A DNA stretch of 64,000 bases from assembly GCF_905220415.1 (NCBI RefSeq), contig NC_059558.1, positions 6,708,501-6,772,500 of the forward strand, in the 5' to 3' direction. The position numbers and the translations under genes are program-made. Below are positions 46,924 through 58,174 of this stretch, piece after piece. The DNA comes from Colias croceus. Lineage: Eukaryota > Arthropoda > Insecta > Lepidoptera > Pieridae. Under the pieces are notes generated by a model. That model ran no database searches. It had not been told where the DNA came from and saw nothing but the letters and a program-made list of their open reading frames with translations. Numbering within the stretch: the stretch's first letter is position 1; the number at the start of each line of letters is the position of its first letter.

Positions 46924-47689
46924 GCGAAGTTTGCGCGTAATTAAATGAAACAAAAAACACGTCTGCACGACAGCACGACCGCGGCGAGAAGTGATTTGAC
47001 ATTGTGATAGTTCGAGCTCATCATTTCTGGGAAATACAAAGCACTTCCAGCAAACATAGCTCCATACTTCAGTATCCGAGAAAAAAGGGAGGTAGGGTCG
47101 AATATCCCTCGCTAAGGGGGTCGGCAATGGACTGAAGGAGCCCCAATCAATCTTACAAGTCGCTCCGAGGGGGAGAGGCACTTTCGGAGGTCGTAGAGAC
47201 CCTCTAACGGTAAAACTGACCCACCCCGGGCCACATGGAAAAGGTCCGAACGAAACTTTTGCGGATATTAGGGTTTTATGTGATTAATGTAGCGTTTATG
47301 ACGCGCCTATCATGGCACTGTTTTAATGAAACTGACGGGTACGTTTTGTTTGAGTGCAAATTGCTGTGGAAAATCTAATTTATATGTAGAAACATTGTGA
47401 GTACCTATGTGATAAAATTTGTCAAAAAACCTTTAATAGTTTCCGCATCGCTAATTGTCATTCCTTTACTTTTCTTTTTACAAATCAAACTTCAACGACA
47501 CGAGTAAATCGTTTATACGCAAAATAGTGAATAGAAGTATCTCTTACACTGAAGTGCTAAAGCACAAAATTGCTATCTGCCAATAACCGCAAAATACATC
47601 TCCGCAAAATTTCAAAACCCTCTCAGCGAAGCGCGATCGTAAGGCGACCAACAAAAAACCGACATCAGAAAATGTACTTGCTCACTTTT

Positions 47690-47900
47690 CCATTGGGCAT
47701 CGTTTTTGTGTCTTGTCTAATACCGTGACGCCCCCCGGCTGATGAGTCCCACCCACCACCTCGCCCCAAGCGAGAAAAATGAGTTAGAAAAGATGCGGCG
47801 CCCGATTATAGCGTAACGTCCCTTTGTGAGCCATTCGTCTGAATTCTGAATCAATCGGTCGCTTGTACCCCGCCGGCGGTCCACGGTTGCCTATCCTGTC
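47690..47900. other. GC-rich island between LINE-B and the NOL4 exons
   Basis: Cytosine-rich (CCCACCCACCACCTCGCCCC) with GCGGCGCCCG. No ORF or splice-bounded exon was seen. Confidence 0.35.
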
Positions 47901-48218
47901 CTGTGTAATGTGTATGATAGGCTTTTGTCATTATTATCCACATTTTGTATTGAAATATACGTCTGTTATAAATGTATTCTGTTTAAAAATTGAATCCTAA
48001 TCAGTACCTAATCACATCAGTAATGCGTTTATCGCCCATTATGGGTGGAAATTAGGAAAATGTATCCTTGTTTAAACTACGAATAATAAAGTACTTTGAA
48101 TATTTTATCACAATGTTTCTGATAATATAACGTTATATATATTTACTACTAATCTTAAACTTTCTGTCACCTATATACTTGTATCATGTATCACCTCTTC
48201 ACCTCCTCCTTTTAGACT

Positions 48219-48260
48219 TGATTTAATTCAAACTTTGTACACTTATCAAGAACAGGTGAC
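48219..48260 (+). repeat. Dispersed repeat fragment shared with 8909-8953
   Basis: Contains GATTTAATTCAAACTTTGTA and CACTTATCAAGAACAGGTGA. It is the second copy of the element described at 8909. Confidence 0.65.
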
Positions 48261-48685
48261 ATAAATACATTATTTTAAGAGTTAATCTTATTAAAAAAAG
48301 AAAACTTTTACATAAATACAATATAAAGCGTGTTTTTTTAGATTTTTTAACTACAATTTTCATGTCTGCGACATGGTCACATGAATTTTTCTTTCATTTT
48401 GTTCACTTATGGGCGAGATCATTAGTTTCTTTAAACTTGCTATGAATAATTTTAAGTTTGTAAGGTTAACCTACTTTTTTAGTTTCACAAAAATCCTCGC
48501 ATGTCAAATGTATTCAGAGAAATATTGCAGTTCACGATCTGAATTAAGATATGCGTTCGAAATTCGAATATTAGTGTTTGTAGGATTCTAGGTTTTTTGA
48601 TTAAAGAAAAAGAGAAATAAAAAAATAAATTTCGTCTGTTCGAAATTAATTAAGAAAAACTACTTATCACTATAAATTTATATAA

Positions 48686-48711
48686 ATCGAATCGAATCGA
48701 ATCGATCGAAA
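48686..48711. repeat. (AATCG)n microsatellite
   Basis: AATCGAATCGAATCGAATCG followed by ATCGAA. Confidence 0.8.
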
Positions 48712-49006
48712 TCTATAATAAACATAATATTATTAAGCATGAAAAAGTAAGTTTATTGTTTTAATAGATTTGAAAGTTATGATAATACATAATAACAAAT
48801 GTTACCCATATGAATTATGAAAACGTAAAATCAAAGGCGTGTTTGTGGCGGGGATATTCCAACTTTAAGCTAGGGTTGAATTCTCCAAAATAAGGGAGAA
48901 AAATAAATTTCGCGGTTCAACTGTTCAACTGTTAGAACAGTTTTGTAACGTAAATGTTTTCGTAAACCAAAAACGTACAAATATTAAATTGGTAAATAAA
49001 CCTTAC

Positions 49007-49825
49007 CTTATTTTCGCCGTCTAGTCGCTCCTGATACGCCATATTTTTCATATGTTTCAGATAAGCTGTAGTTATCGGCACGCTGTAGTCGATGTCGTCG
49101 CTGTAATACATTCCTCCGTCTGGTCTCCAGGGCTTTGGAAATCTTCCGAATGTACTAGAACTTTCTGACGTAGACGGCAACAATTTTTTTCTAGGTGGCG
49201 AACGCGATTTAGGCGGGTCTTTCGACGTTAAATTTGCAACGTCCAATGGATTATATTTCTTCTTAACTTCCGCTCTATCGCTTTCGTTCTCTGCCGCCCT
49301 GGTACTTTCACTGCTTGATTCTTCTTTTTTACTCTCTTCTTTTTGAATTGGCGGTGGGCTGTCAGACTTGACATCTTCTACGTCGATGAGACTATCGTCT
49401 TTGTCAATTTCTGGGTCAGTTTGCAGAGGTTCAGCCTCTCTGAAAGGTTCCACTGAGCTTCTATCGAATAGAGAGGCGGCGTCGAAGCCATTAATCTTCT
49501 TCGAAGTCAATTCGATGTACGTTGGTTCATCTTCTACATCAGTGGGCTTTGGACTGTCGACCTTTTTCAACGGCTGGAGATCGGTATAATCGTACTTTGG
49601 TTCGAAGTAGTTTTGTGTGGCGTCGATTTCAGACTCCCAATTTCTAGCGTAGTCTGGAGGACAGTGAGGTAGGAAAGGTAGGTACGTGGGATGTCTGGTT
49701 GGTGAGGGGGAGGGGGTCGGCAGAGGGGGAGGGGAGGCACTGCGTGGACGCCGCGCACATTCTGCACAACCCGTCAGAAATCTCGTCACTGCTTCTCGTG
49801 GTAAGAAGGCATAGGTTTCGGTTAT
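49007..49825 (-). CDS. NOL4: NOL4 homologue, large internal exon
   Basis: This 273-codon exon has its acceptor AG at 49826-49827 and donor GTAAGG at 49001-49006, phase 0 at both ends. It follows the 50322-50456 exon after a 496-nt intron. Residues 1-25 (YAFLPREAVTRFLTGCAEC) match the conserved NOL4 block. The last 35 residues hold DYSVPITTAYLKHMKNM, which matches the DYN-PIT-AY-KHM block of vertebrate NOL4. In vertebrates these two blocks are close together. Here about 210 residues of Pro/Ser-rich, then acidic and Lys/Glu-rich, apparently disordered sequence separate them (SPPPLPTPSPSPT near residue 30; KEESKKEESSSES near residue 165). The open frame runs past the donor to 48932, but that tail is intronic. 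Further C-terminal exons must lie to the left or outside the window. Confidence 0.88.
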
Positions 49826-50072
49826 CTGTAAATAAAGATAAAATATAAAAATGTTGGCTCAAGTTTTTTAACGAAATATTTAGTTAAAAATAAACGTAAA
49901 AAGCGATAATTATTAATACCTATTATATTATTATTACATACAAATTACCAAAACATTATTTTATGAATAAGAATGAAGATCATGTTTTTTTTGTAGCGAC
50001 AAATTCAGTGTAGACTTTGCTACTTGTTTTATCAAATCAAACATTAAAATATAAATAAATATGTTTTTGAAA

Positions 50073-50090
50073 TGCACGCCATCTAGTATC
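50073..50090 (-). promoter_or_regulatory. CTCF-like motif
   Basis: Reads ATACTAGATGGCGTGC on the minus strand, close to the CTCF core CCASYAGRKGGCRS. It lies in the NOL4 intron. Occupancy cannot be inferred from sequence. Confidence 0.35.
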
Positions 50091-50163
50091 CATTCGCCAA
50101 TAACTACTAAGCCCAAATGTGTTTCTAACTTTTCAATCACTTGTAAGTAGTTTCGAAACAAGT

Positions 50164-50176
50164 CACTAGATGGCAG
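50164..50176 (+). promoter_or_regulatory. CTCF-like motif
   Basis: CACTAGATGGCAG on the plus strand, a good core match. It lies in the NOL4 intron, about 150 nt from the exon donor. Confidence 0.35.
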
Positions 50177-50321
50177 TATTATAAATAGTTATAATTACCA
50201 AAATAAAGTGAAAAAATTTAGTTGCTTTTGTTTAATATATGTAACTTAATGACATTTATTATAACTATTAACCTTATTTAATTCTTGTTTACATAATATG
50301 AATAAAAAAGGGAAAACTCAC

Positions 50322-50456
50322 AGTTCTGTACGTGCGTTTTTGTCCTGCATGTTTCCCGGGTCTTCCTTCAAGTTCTACATGGACCGTGTAAATTATATCG
50401 AAGAAATTTTCAACTACTGCCACTTTTCTGTACACAGGTTCTTGATTTGGTGCATT
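50322..50456 (-). CDS. NOL4: NOL4 (nucleolar protein 4) homologue, internal exon
   Basis: This is a 45-codon exon read right to left. The acceptor AG is at 50457-50458, after a TTTTGTTAC-type tract, and the donor GTGAGT is at 50316-50321. Both boundaries are phase 0. It encodes a segment with KVAVVENFFDIIYTVHVE followed by KHAGQKRTYRT. This closely resembles the conserved core of animal NOL4 and NOL4L, where the matching segment is also followed by the YAFLPREAV block, here found in the next exon. NOL4 proteins are nuclear or nucleolar and neuron-enriched in vertebrates; their molecular role is poorly known. The exon is only a fragment: N-terminal exons were not found in the roughly 13.5 kb of window to its right. 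CTCF-like motifs flank it. Identification rests on remembered family similarity and was not searched. Confidence 0.88.
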
Positions 50457-50510
50457 CTGTAACAAAATAAAAACACGAATTTCATACACCGTTGGACGGC
50501 AAAATAGTAC

Positions 50511-50525
50511 CAGCGCCATCTAGTG
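50511..50525 (-). promoter_or_regulatory. CTCF-like motif
   Basis: CACTAGATGGCGCTG on the minus strand, a close match to the core, 55 nt upstream of the NOL4 exon. Confidence 0.4.
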
Positions 50526-50567
50526 AGGACTAGCAAGATCATATTTTTAAAATGTTTCTGCTATTCA

Positions 50568-50580
50568 CCACTAGATGGCG
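50568..50580 (+). promoter_or_regulatory. CTCF-like motif
   Basis: CCACTAGATGGCG on the plus strand fits the CCASYAGRKGGC core completely. It is paired with the opposite-strand site at 50511. Confidence 0.4.
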
Positions 50581-52650
50581 AAACATACATGATTTTAAAT
50601 AATTATACAATCTGCAAATAAAAAATATTCTACTTTTATATCAACTTTTAAATTGTATAAACCTCTTTTAAGAATTTTACGATACCAGTTCGATTTCAAG
50701 TAATATTTATACAATTGAATTTAACAGTATAAAAGAAAAAAAAGTTGAATAATTTAAACAAGTATTATTAATTATTATCCTACACCTTCCTACCAACAAT
50801 GAAATATTTTCCTCTTTCCTATTATCTAAATATCTATCTGCTGTTAACAGTTAACAAGTCACACCCTACAAATGTTATGCAGATATCTATCAGTTAATTG
50901 TAGCGAAGTTACACAGCTAATCTGGCGCTTAACTTGCGGACAGCAATTAACTTGCGCGGGAAGGTATTAGTATCCGGGATCCCGCGCGGGTCGTTACTGA
51001 GTGGTGTTGTTAAAGACTTTATTATAGATATAACGGTTTGTATATGTATAGATTAAAGGAATATAAAACGAAAGATGGGTGATATGCTTAATGGAAAAGA
51101 GAACTGTTAAAATACATTTGGCGTAATATTATAAGTTTATTTTTCACAAACTATTGTGCTAAGAGATGTGTTAGATAATTATGTTCAACAACAACGAGGG
51201 TTTTCTTTACCTATTAGTAAAATTGTAGCATTAGTTTACTGATTTTAACGACAATTTTCATAACTAAAGCAACGTAATACGATTAGGTATTTAATTAATA
51301 AATTCTTAGTTCGAAGCATCAAAACTGAAAAACCTTTCTTCATCTCAAGCAATTCACAGATAACTCAACTAGAACCCAACAATATGCAGGCAACTTGAAG
51401 CACATAAATCAGCGAGCCGCGGAGGGTATCAACGGGCCCCGGGACTCGACGGGACTAATGGCGGCGGCAATTACATGTCGGGACTTGGGAGTTGGGGACT
51501 CGGGGCCTAATAGTGATGAGACGCTTTTTGGTCTGAATTTTTTTTTTGTAAAGACGATTTTTGTTATTAGGAAGATGTTGTTTTGCCGATTGGTTACTTG
51601 ATTAATAAATTTTTACAATATTAGTGATATATACCTGCGTAATATCAAGTTGGTTTTGTTTTAAAAAATTTAACAAATTTTGAAGAGAAGTCTCAATTCT
51701 CAAGCAATTATAATGTACCTAATAAATAATAATATAATGTTTATTTGATTACACTTTTATAAATCAACGTTATCTTACATATTATATCATTCTATTAATG
51801 AAATAAATTTTATACTATACTATGCGTTAGCGACAGGATTGAACTTCCCTTTTTATAAAAAAGTAAACATGATTTATGCAAACGATACCGCTAAATTATA
51901 GCGAGAAATACAAAGAAAAACATAAATTCAGAAAGAAACCAGGTACAACCCTAACCCTATCCCGCCCAATTAGCGCTGCTCCAGCCTCCAACCCAACACC
52001 AAATAAAAATAAAGTGTACGAAATATTTCCGAATCCAGACATTTTGGTGAACACATAAAACACACTATTATAACACCAAATATAATATATTATATATATG
52101 ATTTATGTATTTTGAATTAATACGATTAAAAATAGAGAGAGTTTTACAATTCACTTATTTTAACGTTTTATAATAGTATTACAAACTTGAACACCTGTAA
52201 ATTCTATGAAATATATGTCTCTCTAAACCTCAGATATTTTTTAAATTCAATCTTTTGTTTTCCCTTAGTGCTATAGTAAAATATATGACAATAAAAGAAA
52301 AATAGGGTGTACAGAATTAATTTAAACTCAATACACTCCAACTTCTAGAATCAGCTTTCTATGAAATTATAAAATACGGACTGAGAATGGTCTAAAGTAG
52401 TAGATGTAAAGATGAATACGGATTTCGCGACATGCTAAATCTATTCCGTAGTGTTTTTTTTTTTTTTGGAAAATGGCGATTATAATTACAATTAGATACT
52501 TAGCTATTGTGAGTTCTTAATAGCCCTTCTACCGTTTGACATTTACTACATAATTAACCTTTTAACTTCAAAGTAAGTAGTGTAAATCAACTATTTGCAT
52601 GCAAATTTTATATTGTAACTATGTAACCCCTACTTCCCTACTTAATACCT

Positions 52651-52870
52651 ATTAATAATGCGAAAGTAACTTTGTCTGTTTGTCGCTTCTTCACCCCTAA
52701 ACCACCGAACTATGAAAATATGAAATTTCGTAGATATATGAAATTTCCCGAATAAGGCCCGAGAAAGAACATAACTTTTTTTTTTCAGAAAATCCCACGA
52801 AAAAGGGATAAAACCCCAAGACTGTATTTTCCTTTGATTACGCAGGCGAAGCCGCGAGCGGAAAGCTAGC
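52651..52870 (+). mobile_element. Lepidopteran SINE-like repeat (family B)
   Basis: Starts ATTAATAATGCGAAAGTAAC and ends GCGAAGCCGCGAGCGGAAAG and CTAGC. A T10 run lies inside. Confidence 0.7.
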
Positions 52871-54288
52871 AAAATAATTTTAATTTCTTGTAAATGCAAA
52901 CTAAGTAGTTAAGTACTTATTAAAAAACGATTTTCGAAAAATTTAACCTAGATTTTTTGCTAACTCCTTTGCACCAAAACTCAAAAACCTAAACATGCTC
53001 GTAATCGTTCGATTAGTGAAATCAAGTAGTGATGTATTTAACACAATATCGACGTTGGGTGAGCGCGGATAATGAGTCAGCGGCGCGCGGCATGTCGCCT
53101 CATCACTACCATCTCCCACCCTGTTGGCTAGGGCTGTAGCGCGATATCGATAAAATTTAAATAATATTTTTATTGATTTTTTTGCGGATTTATTTTATGG
53201 TAGATTATTTTTATGTGTGTAAACCAATTACGTGTTTGTTTATGACTTTACTTTTTTATAGTTATTGATTGATCAGACTTAGGTTTGATGATTGGCTGTT
53301 ATTATTTTAAAAACTTTGTTTCCAAATTATTAAGCACATACTTTGTGGTAGGTTATCCTTACTTCTACATGTAAATTTTTCATCACACATCAGATTTTAC
53401 ATATGATTATTCGACTTAGAATAGGAATAGTATTTCTTTTGTGATGCTTGTAATGTTACAGTTTGTTAACTAACCATATTATATTATGTAATTTTAAAAT
53501 GATGAACTTCTATAAATGAATCATACTAAGCAATACATTTACTTGTGTCAATAAAATTAATAAGAAAACTGGATATAAATTATAAATACAAAAACATCGA
53601 TATCGATACATTAACTAGAGTATTACAGCCCTACTCGGTTCGCCGCGCATTAATCAGCTGTTCCTTTCGATCTGCCGGTCACGGGCCGTCGACACGCCGC
53701 CGTAGGGCTGTCACTTAATGATTTTTTTTATTGATTTATACTGAACGTCGCAATGAAGCATAGTATAAGTGAGCGTGGGTTTAATAACTATGGCTAGAAA
53801 TATGTACGACAATTCATAATCTTTACGTCATATTTTGTTGTATAATTCGAATTTATTATATCAGCTATGTGTGTTCTTTATGCCTATAAACAATTCCAAA
53901 AAATAAACGGTAACATGACGTTATTAGAATGAAGTTTCTGTTATATGCTGAAACCACTTGAATGCTAAATATTTTAACTGTGTTGTAGCCAGTTACTACA
54001 TTAAAAAAAGGTTAAAGGCGTCTAAATAATAAGCACCTGTAAACTTTTCATGAATATTATTAAGTTACTTTAGAGCAAACGAAATATTATATGACATCGA
54101 ACCGCTTTAAGGCAAGACAAACGAAATTATTGAGAAGCCCTCCGTCTCAAATCCATGTGATATTACGCGGGGCTTATAGCGAATGCGCCTTTGACATTCA
54201 GTTTATTTGTCATGTCATATGATGAAGGCTAATAACGTCTGGCGTTAATAATACATTAATCTGTAATCCATAGTCCATACTAATATTA

Positions 54289-54457
54289 TAAATGCGAAAG
54301 TAACTCTGTCTGTCTGTCTGTTACTCAATCACGCCTAAACTACTGAACCAATTTGCATGAAATTTGGTATGGAGATATTTTGATACCCGAGAAAGGACAT
54401 AGACTACTTTTTATTGCGAAATATGTACCACGGGCGAAGCCGGGGCGGACCGCTAGT
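54289..54457 (+). mobile_element. Lepidopteran SINE-like repeat (family B)
   Basis: Starts ACTAATATTATAAATGCGAA, has a (CTGT)n-like run and ends GGCGAAGCCGGGGCGGACCG and CTAGT. Confidence 0.75.
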
Positions 54458-54654
54458 ATTCTACCTCTATATACCGCTTATGTGAAAAGTAATCCGTGAA
54501 TACTACATGGCTTTAGTTGATGGTAATAAAAATGTTAAGAGATTCAATCATGCAATAATGATTATTTATTCCTAAAATCAAAGCAAGTTAGTGGAAAGGA
54601 AATTGAATTTAGATATTACTTGATTGAGGACGGCAATAGGGTGGTGGTGATTGC

Positions 54655-54870
54655 TTGGTATCAGACGACCCAAAAGCTCGTTTACCCGCTATATTAAAAA
54701 AACGACGTGTGGCACTCGGGGACTACCGCGGTAAAGCTATTGCATGCCTATGCCTTCAAGCCACACCTCCGCCCGTCGGAGTGGGGAGCGTGAGGTTCTT
54801 TCGTTACGGAATTTCTCGATTCGGTCCCCGCGCTCAAGGCCCGCGATAGAAGCTATGCAATAGCTTAAAA
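54655..54870 (+). repeat. Probable dispersed repeat with inverted AAGCTATTGCAT blocks
   Basis: Starts with TGGTATCAGACGACCCAAAA and GCTCGTTTACCCGC, phrases common at lepidopteran retroelement ends. AAGCTATTGCATGCC (54734) and its reverse ATGCAATAGCTT (54855) bracket a GC-rich core. The family is not identified. Confidence 0.45.
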
Positions 54871-55988
54871 AAAACTACCTACTGCTCATAAAATTAAGTT
54901 TTTGACAGTATTTTTATGGAGTTTTGATGTACTTTGTTAGAAAATATTATGATGAAAAGCTACGCTGCATGTATCGGGGTCATGTCAATAAGTGAATTAC
55001 TAGCCGCCTCTTTGGTGAACGGAAAAGTCATTAGCTCTGCAATCTAAAGGCTTGTGTGGTATTTTATGGATGAAACTTTTAATAAAAAAGACTTTCTTAA
55101 TCTTCCTTATCACCCATTCCAAAGCCTATACACAGATTTCCAATCAATTTCAGCTTTAAATCCCTTACAGAAATAGATGTACTTATCGTAAATAATGGAA
55201 TATTAATGGTAAATATAAGTCAGATTTTGTCCAGGAAGCGGCAGTTATCAAAAAGCCGTTGCCATGGATGCGCCCCCGTTCGTGCCCGGGATCAGTCGCA
55301 ATTGGAGAACAAAGAAATATATAGAAATACCCCGCTTTGGTTCGGAATGGGCTAACAATGTCAATTACAGGTGACTATGCGTGTGTATAATTTAAATAGT
55401 TTGGAAAATCCAAAAGTGCACGCCTCATAATCTCATCCTTTACAATAAAATTGATTATTTATAAAGAGTACACTATAAATATAAAAAAGAAATAAAATAA
55501 AACAGTTGGAAAAGTAAAGAAAGCGGGTAATAATTGAGCTATTTTTCTTGTGGCCCCACATAGATGTGAAACTGCGCAGGTTTAAGGGACTGACTACCAA
55601 CTTATTTTTTTAAACCTTGGCTTATAGTTTAAAGAATCGAGTTTATAATGGTGAATTTTGAGTACACTATAAATATAAAAAAATAAAATAAAGAATATAA
55701 TATATAGATATACTAAAATTATGGAGAACAGTCGATATTTTTTTTTGTTTATTTAATAACAATTAAACCACATCGAATCAGACCCTGAAAAATGAAAGGG
55801 TTCTATTCCTGAGCATACTCAAGCGTAAGAGAAAAAAAAGACTCGATTAGTAAAGTATTTCGGTCGCTATCGTGTTAACAAGAAAATCCTCCGCACATAC
55901 AGACACACGGACGTCCAAGACAGAACTTTTTTAAACTGTTTTTTAACTAGTTTAAATAACAAAAATGACATCAAAAATACCATGAACA

Positions 55989-56012
55989 CAGATCACAGAT
56001 CACAGATCACCA
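55989..56012. repeat. (CACAGAT)n short tandem repeat
   Basis: Three copies of ACAGATC beside the left edge of the 56075 element. Confidence 0.7.
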
Positions 56013-56074
56013 TGAATGTTAAAAATAGTGTTTTTTCTTAATAGGTGTGTGTATGTATTATCTTACAAGTGCAA

Positions 56075-56640
56075 TAGTAGGGGAGCCCAGGATGCTAAAT
56101 GTGGATTTACTCGAGCGTCACGGGAACCTATTAGAATTGGTAGATTAGACCATAGCGAGAAAAAAAGGTCCTATAATGTTTTCACTTTTAGCGGTGGGGA
56201 AGGGTTTTTTGATTTTTTTTTAATTTAAAAAAGAAAAAAATTGGCTTGGAAATACTCAAGCGCGTTAGATATTGATATTTTGCATGCTCCAGGACGTCAC
56301 TGAAAAATAGTATACGTTAATCTGACGATTTAAGGGGCGATTTAATCGCTATGAAGAAAGGGTAAAAAATTAAAGTAATATTATTCGAGCGCGTCAGATT
56401 AATATATGGGGGGGGTTAATTACAATATAAGAAGTCCCCATTTCGCTAATCTGACGATTCGAGCTCAACCTTAGGGAATTATGGATTATTCAAATTTTCC
56501 AGCGGGGCCCCTGAGCGCACCCACCAACCATAACTGCTCATATTGACTAGAGGTACTAATGAATAGCTAAGGTACCGTCCCTTATAGTAATCTGACGCGC
56601 TCGAGTAAATCCCAAAATCCCCTCTTGGGCTCCCCTACTA
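56075..56640. mobile_element. TIR DNA element with internal subterminal repeats
   Basis: TAGTAGGGGAGCCC (56075-56088) is mirrored by GGGCTCCCCTACTA (56627-56640). CAA sits just outside the right end and just outside the left end, so a 3-bp duplication is possible. Inside, a motif close to TCGAGCGCGTCAGATTA occurs about six times in both orientations (near 56111, 56256, 56318, 56384, 56447 and 56588). No long transposase frame is present, so it is non-autonomous. Confidence 0.75.
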
Positions 56641-57792
56641 CAATGTATGATACTTATAGACATTTTAAGTTTGAAAAATCAGATGTTTTGCGCGAAGTGA
56701 CAGTAGTACCCACCTCAACGCTTCGCTTATGAGGCGTGCAATATGCACCTTATACAAATTTGATATAATGTTTCCTTTGATTTAGTTGGTCTTTCAAATA
56801 ATAATTTCATGTTTCTTAAATGGTAGTAACCAGTAGAATATAGCAGAATAATTTTATCCTAGATTAGTTTTAATCAAGTTTCAGGGCAACGTACATTGTA
56901 TATTTTCTATTGCAGATTCCATAAAGAAAAAGAACAACTTCAATTTGAAAAGAAGATTCTTTGCAGGGAGATTTTTTTTAACATAGGGAGAGGCATACCT
57001 CATGACATACCTACCTAATAACTGCTTACTACTTTTCTAAATATCTACGTATAAACGTTATATATGTATTTAAATTTTAATAAAACAGAGTTGCGAAGTG
57101 CTAACTAAAGTCGATCGGTTCTAGTTGATAGACCCCTTCTCACTTCCGCCCTTGCGGTCTACTGAACACACCCTCGTAATCCGCTTTATACCTTTTGTAG
57201 CTATGCTATTTTGTGGTTCTGTTATCCTGGTAGGCTATATCTCCTGCACAGTTGGTTAGGCTCCGTTAAGATGCCGCCATCAGTTCCGCAAGTAATCCGA
57301 AGATGAGAAGATGAAATTAATAATAAAAACGCGGTAAGTAGCTTTTACGCATTCTTATAAATGAGACATCGTTAAATCTGAATGAGAGGCAACGGACAAG
57401 ATGCTAGTGTGTTTCAAATAAATTGAGTTCGACCACTGTTGGAATTGATAATGACAGAAATTACATAGATAACCACAGAATAAATGAAATAATGAGCTTT
57501 TTTGTTCACAAATGTTGTTATTTTGTTGCAAGAGATAGTATCTACGTTACACACATAATCATAGTATCCTTTAAATATGTAGTCAAGGTGTAATTTCTAG
57601 TTTTATATGCATTGACTAAATTCCGAAATAAAAAAAGGTCTAGCTCAAAAAGTATTACGTAAAAATGTATACATAAAATATAGCTGTGTCGCATATCTTG
57701 AAGGGCCAACGGTCGAGAACACGAGACATCAGTCAAGTTTTCTGAGATCATCAGGGTTGTCAGTAATGTAATATTAGCGACCATAAATGATA

Positions 57793-58174
57793 AAATATGC
57801 TATCAGACTGTGGAATTCTCTGCCTGTGGATGTTAGACGAGCTTCCTCTATAAAATCTTTTAAAACTCTTTTATATAGGCACCTCTCCAATTTAGCATAT
57901 CCTTCTACTTAATATTATGTATTTTATCCCTTCCTATTATTAATTTATATATTTTATGTATTCTATCTTCTATAATCTATATTATTATTTTATTTATTAT
58001 ATCAGCCACCCGCGTAACATGTACGTTTCTTCTTTATCTCTTACCTTGGGCAGTCTGGAAGAGATCGCTAGTAAGCGATAAGGCCGCCTTATGTACCTAC
58101 CTTTTGATGTACCTTTTTATAATTGTAAATATTACTTGGTGTGGTATATTAAATTGATAAATAAATAAATAAAT
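57793..58174 (+). mobile_element. 5'-truncated LINE 3' end (ORF2 C-terminus and 3' UTR)
   Basis: 57793-57912 encodes 39 residues including RLWNSLPVDVRRASSIKSFK and LLYRHL before TAA, which is the usual C-terminal tail of Jockey/CR1-type ORF2. The 3' UTR has the GAAGAGATCGCTAGTAAGCG hairpin motif (58069-58088) and ends in (AAAT)n at about 58157-58174. Everything upstream is missing, as in ordinary 5' truncation. Confidence 0.8.

Larger units (their letters stand above)
41854..47200 (-). mobile_element. LINE-B, near-intact non-LTR retrotransposon
   Basis: Element reading right to left: 5' UTR ending near 46924, ORF1, an extra ORF, ORF2, then a 3' UTR (41877-42386) that includes a (GT)n run at about 42150-42200. 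It ends in a (TA)n tail at 41854-41876. The 5' end is uncertain; it lies near 47180-47240, where a GC-rich block gives way to AT-rich DNA. I could not find a convincing target-site duplication. It probably sits inside an intron of the NOL4 homologue, on the same strand as the gene. Confidence 0.85.
49826..50321 (-). other. NOL4: NOL4 intron between the two supported exons
   Basis: This is a 496-nt AT-rich phase-0 intron. On the minus strand it starts GTGAGT and ends TTTATTTACAG. It contains two matches to the CTCF-type core (motif centres near 50082 and 50170). No coding potential was seen. Confidence 0.8.
50457..56074. other. Non-coding, probably NOL4 intron upstream of the exon
   Basis: No N-terminal NOL4 exon was recognised. 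It contains two family-B repeats, the repeat at 54655 and GC-rich patches at about 50930-51000, 51410-51510, 53050-53120 and 53630-53710. Confidence 0.5.

Noticed and set aside
46924..47181. 86-residue N-terminal extension of LINE-B ORF1
   Set aside because: It lacks LINE ORF1 features; the ATG at 46923 gives the usual Ser/Pro-rich start. It is kept as probable 5' UTR.
47738..47780. Hammerhead ribozyme core (CTGATGAG then GCGAGAAAA)
   Set aside because: Stem II does not pair and the second conserved block is displaced; no stems I and III were found.
48932..49006. Extension of the NOL4 exon past its donor
   Set aside because: A strong GTAAGG donor ends the exon at 49007; the extra residues are unlike NOL4.
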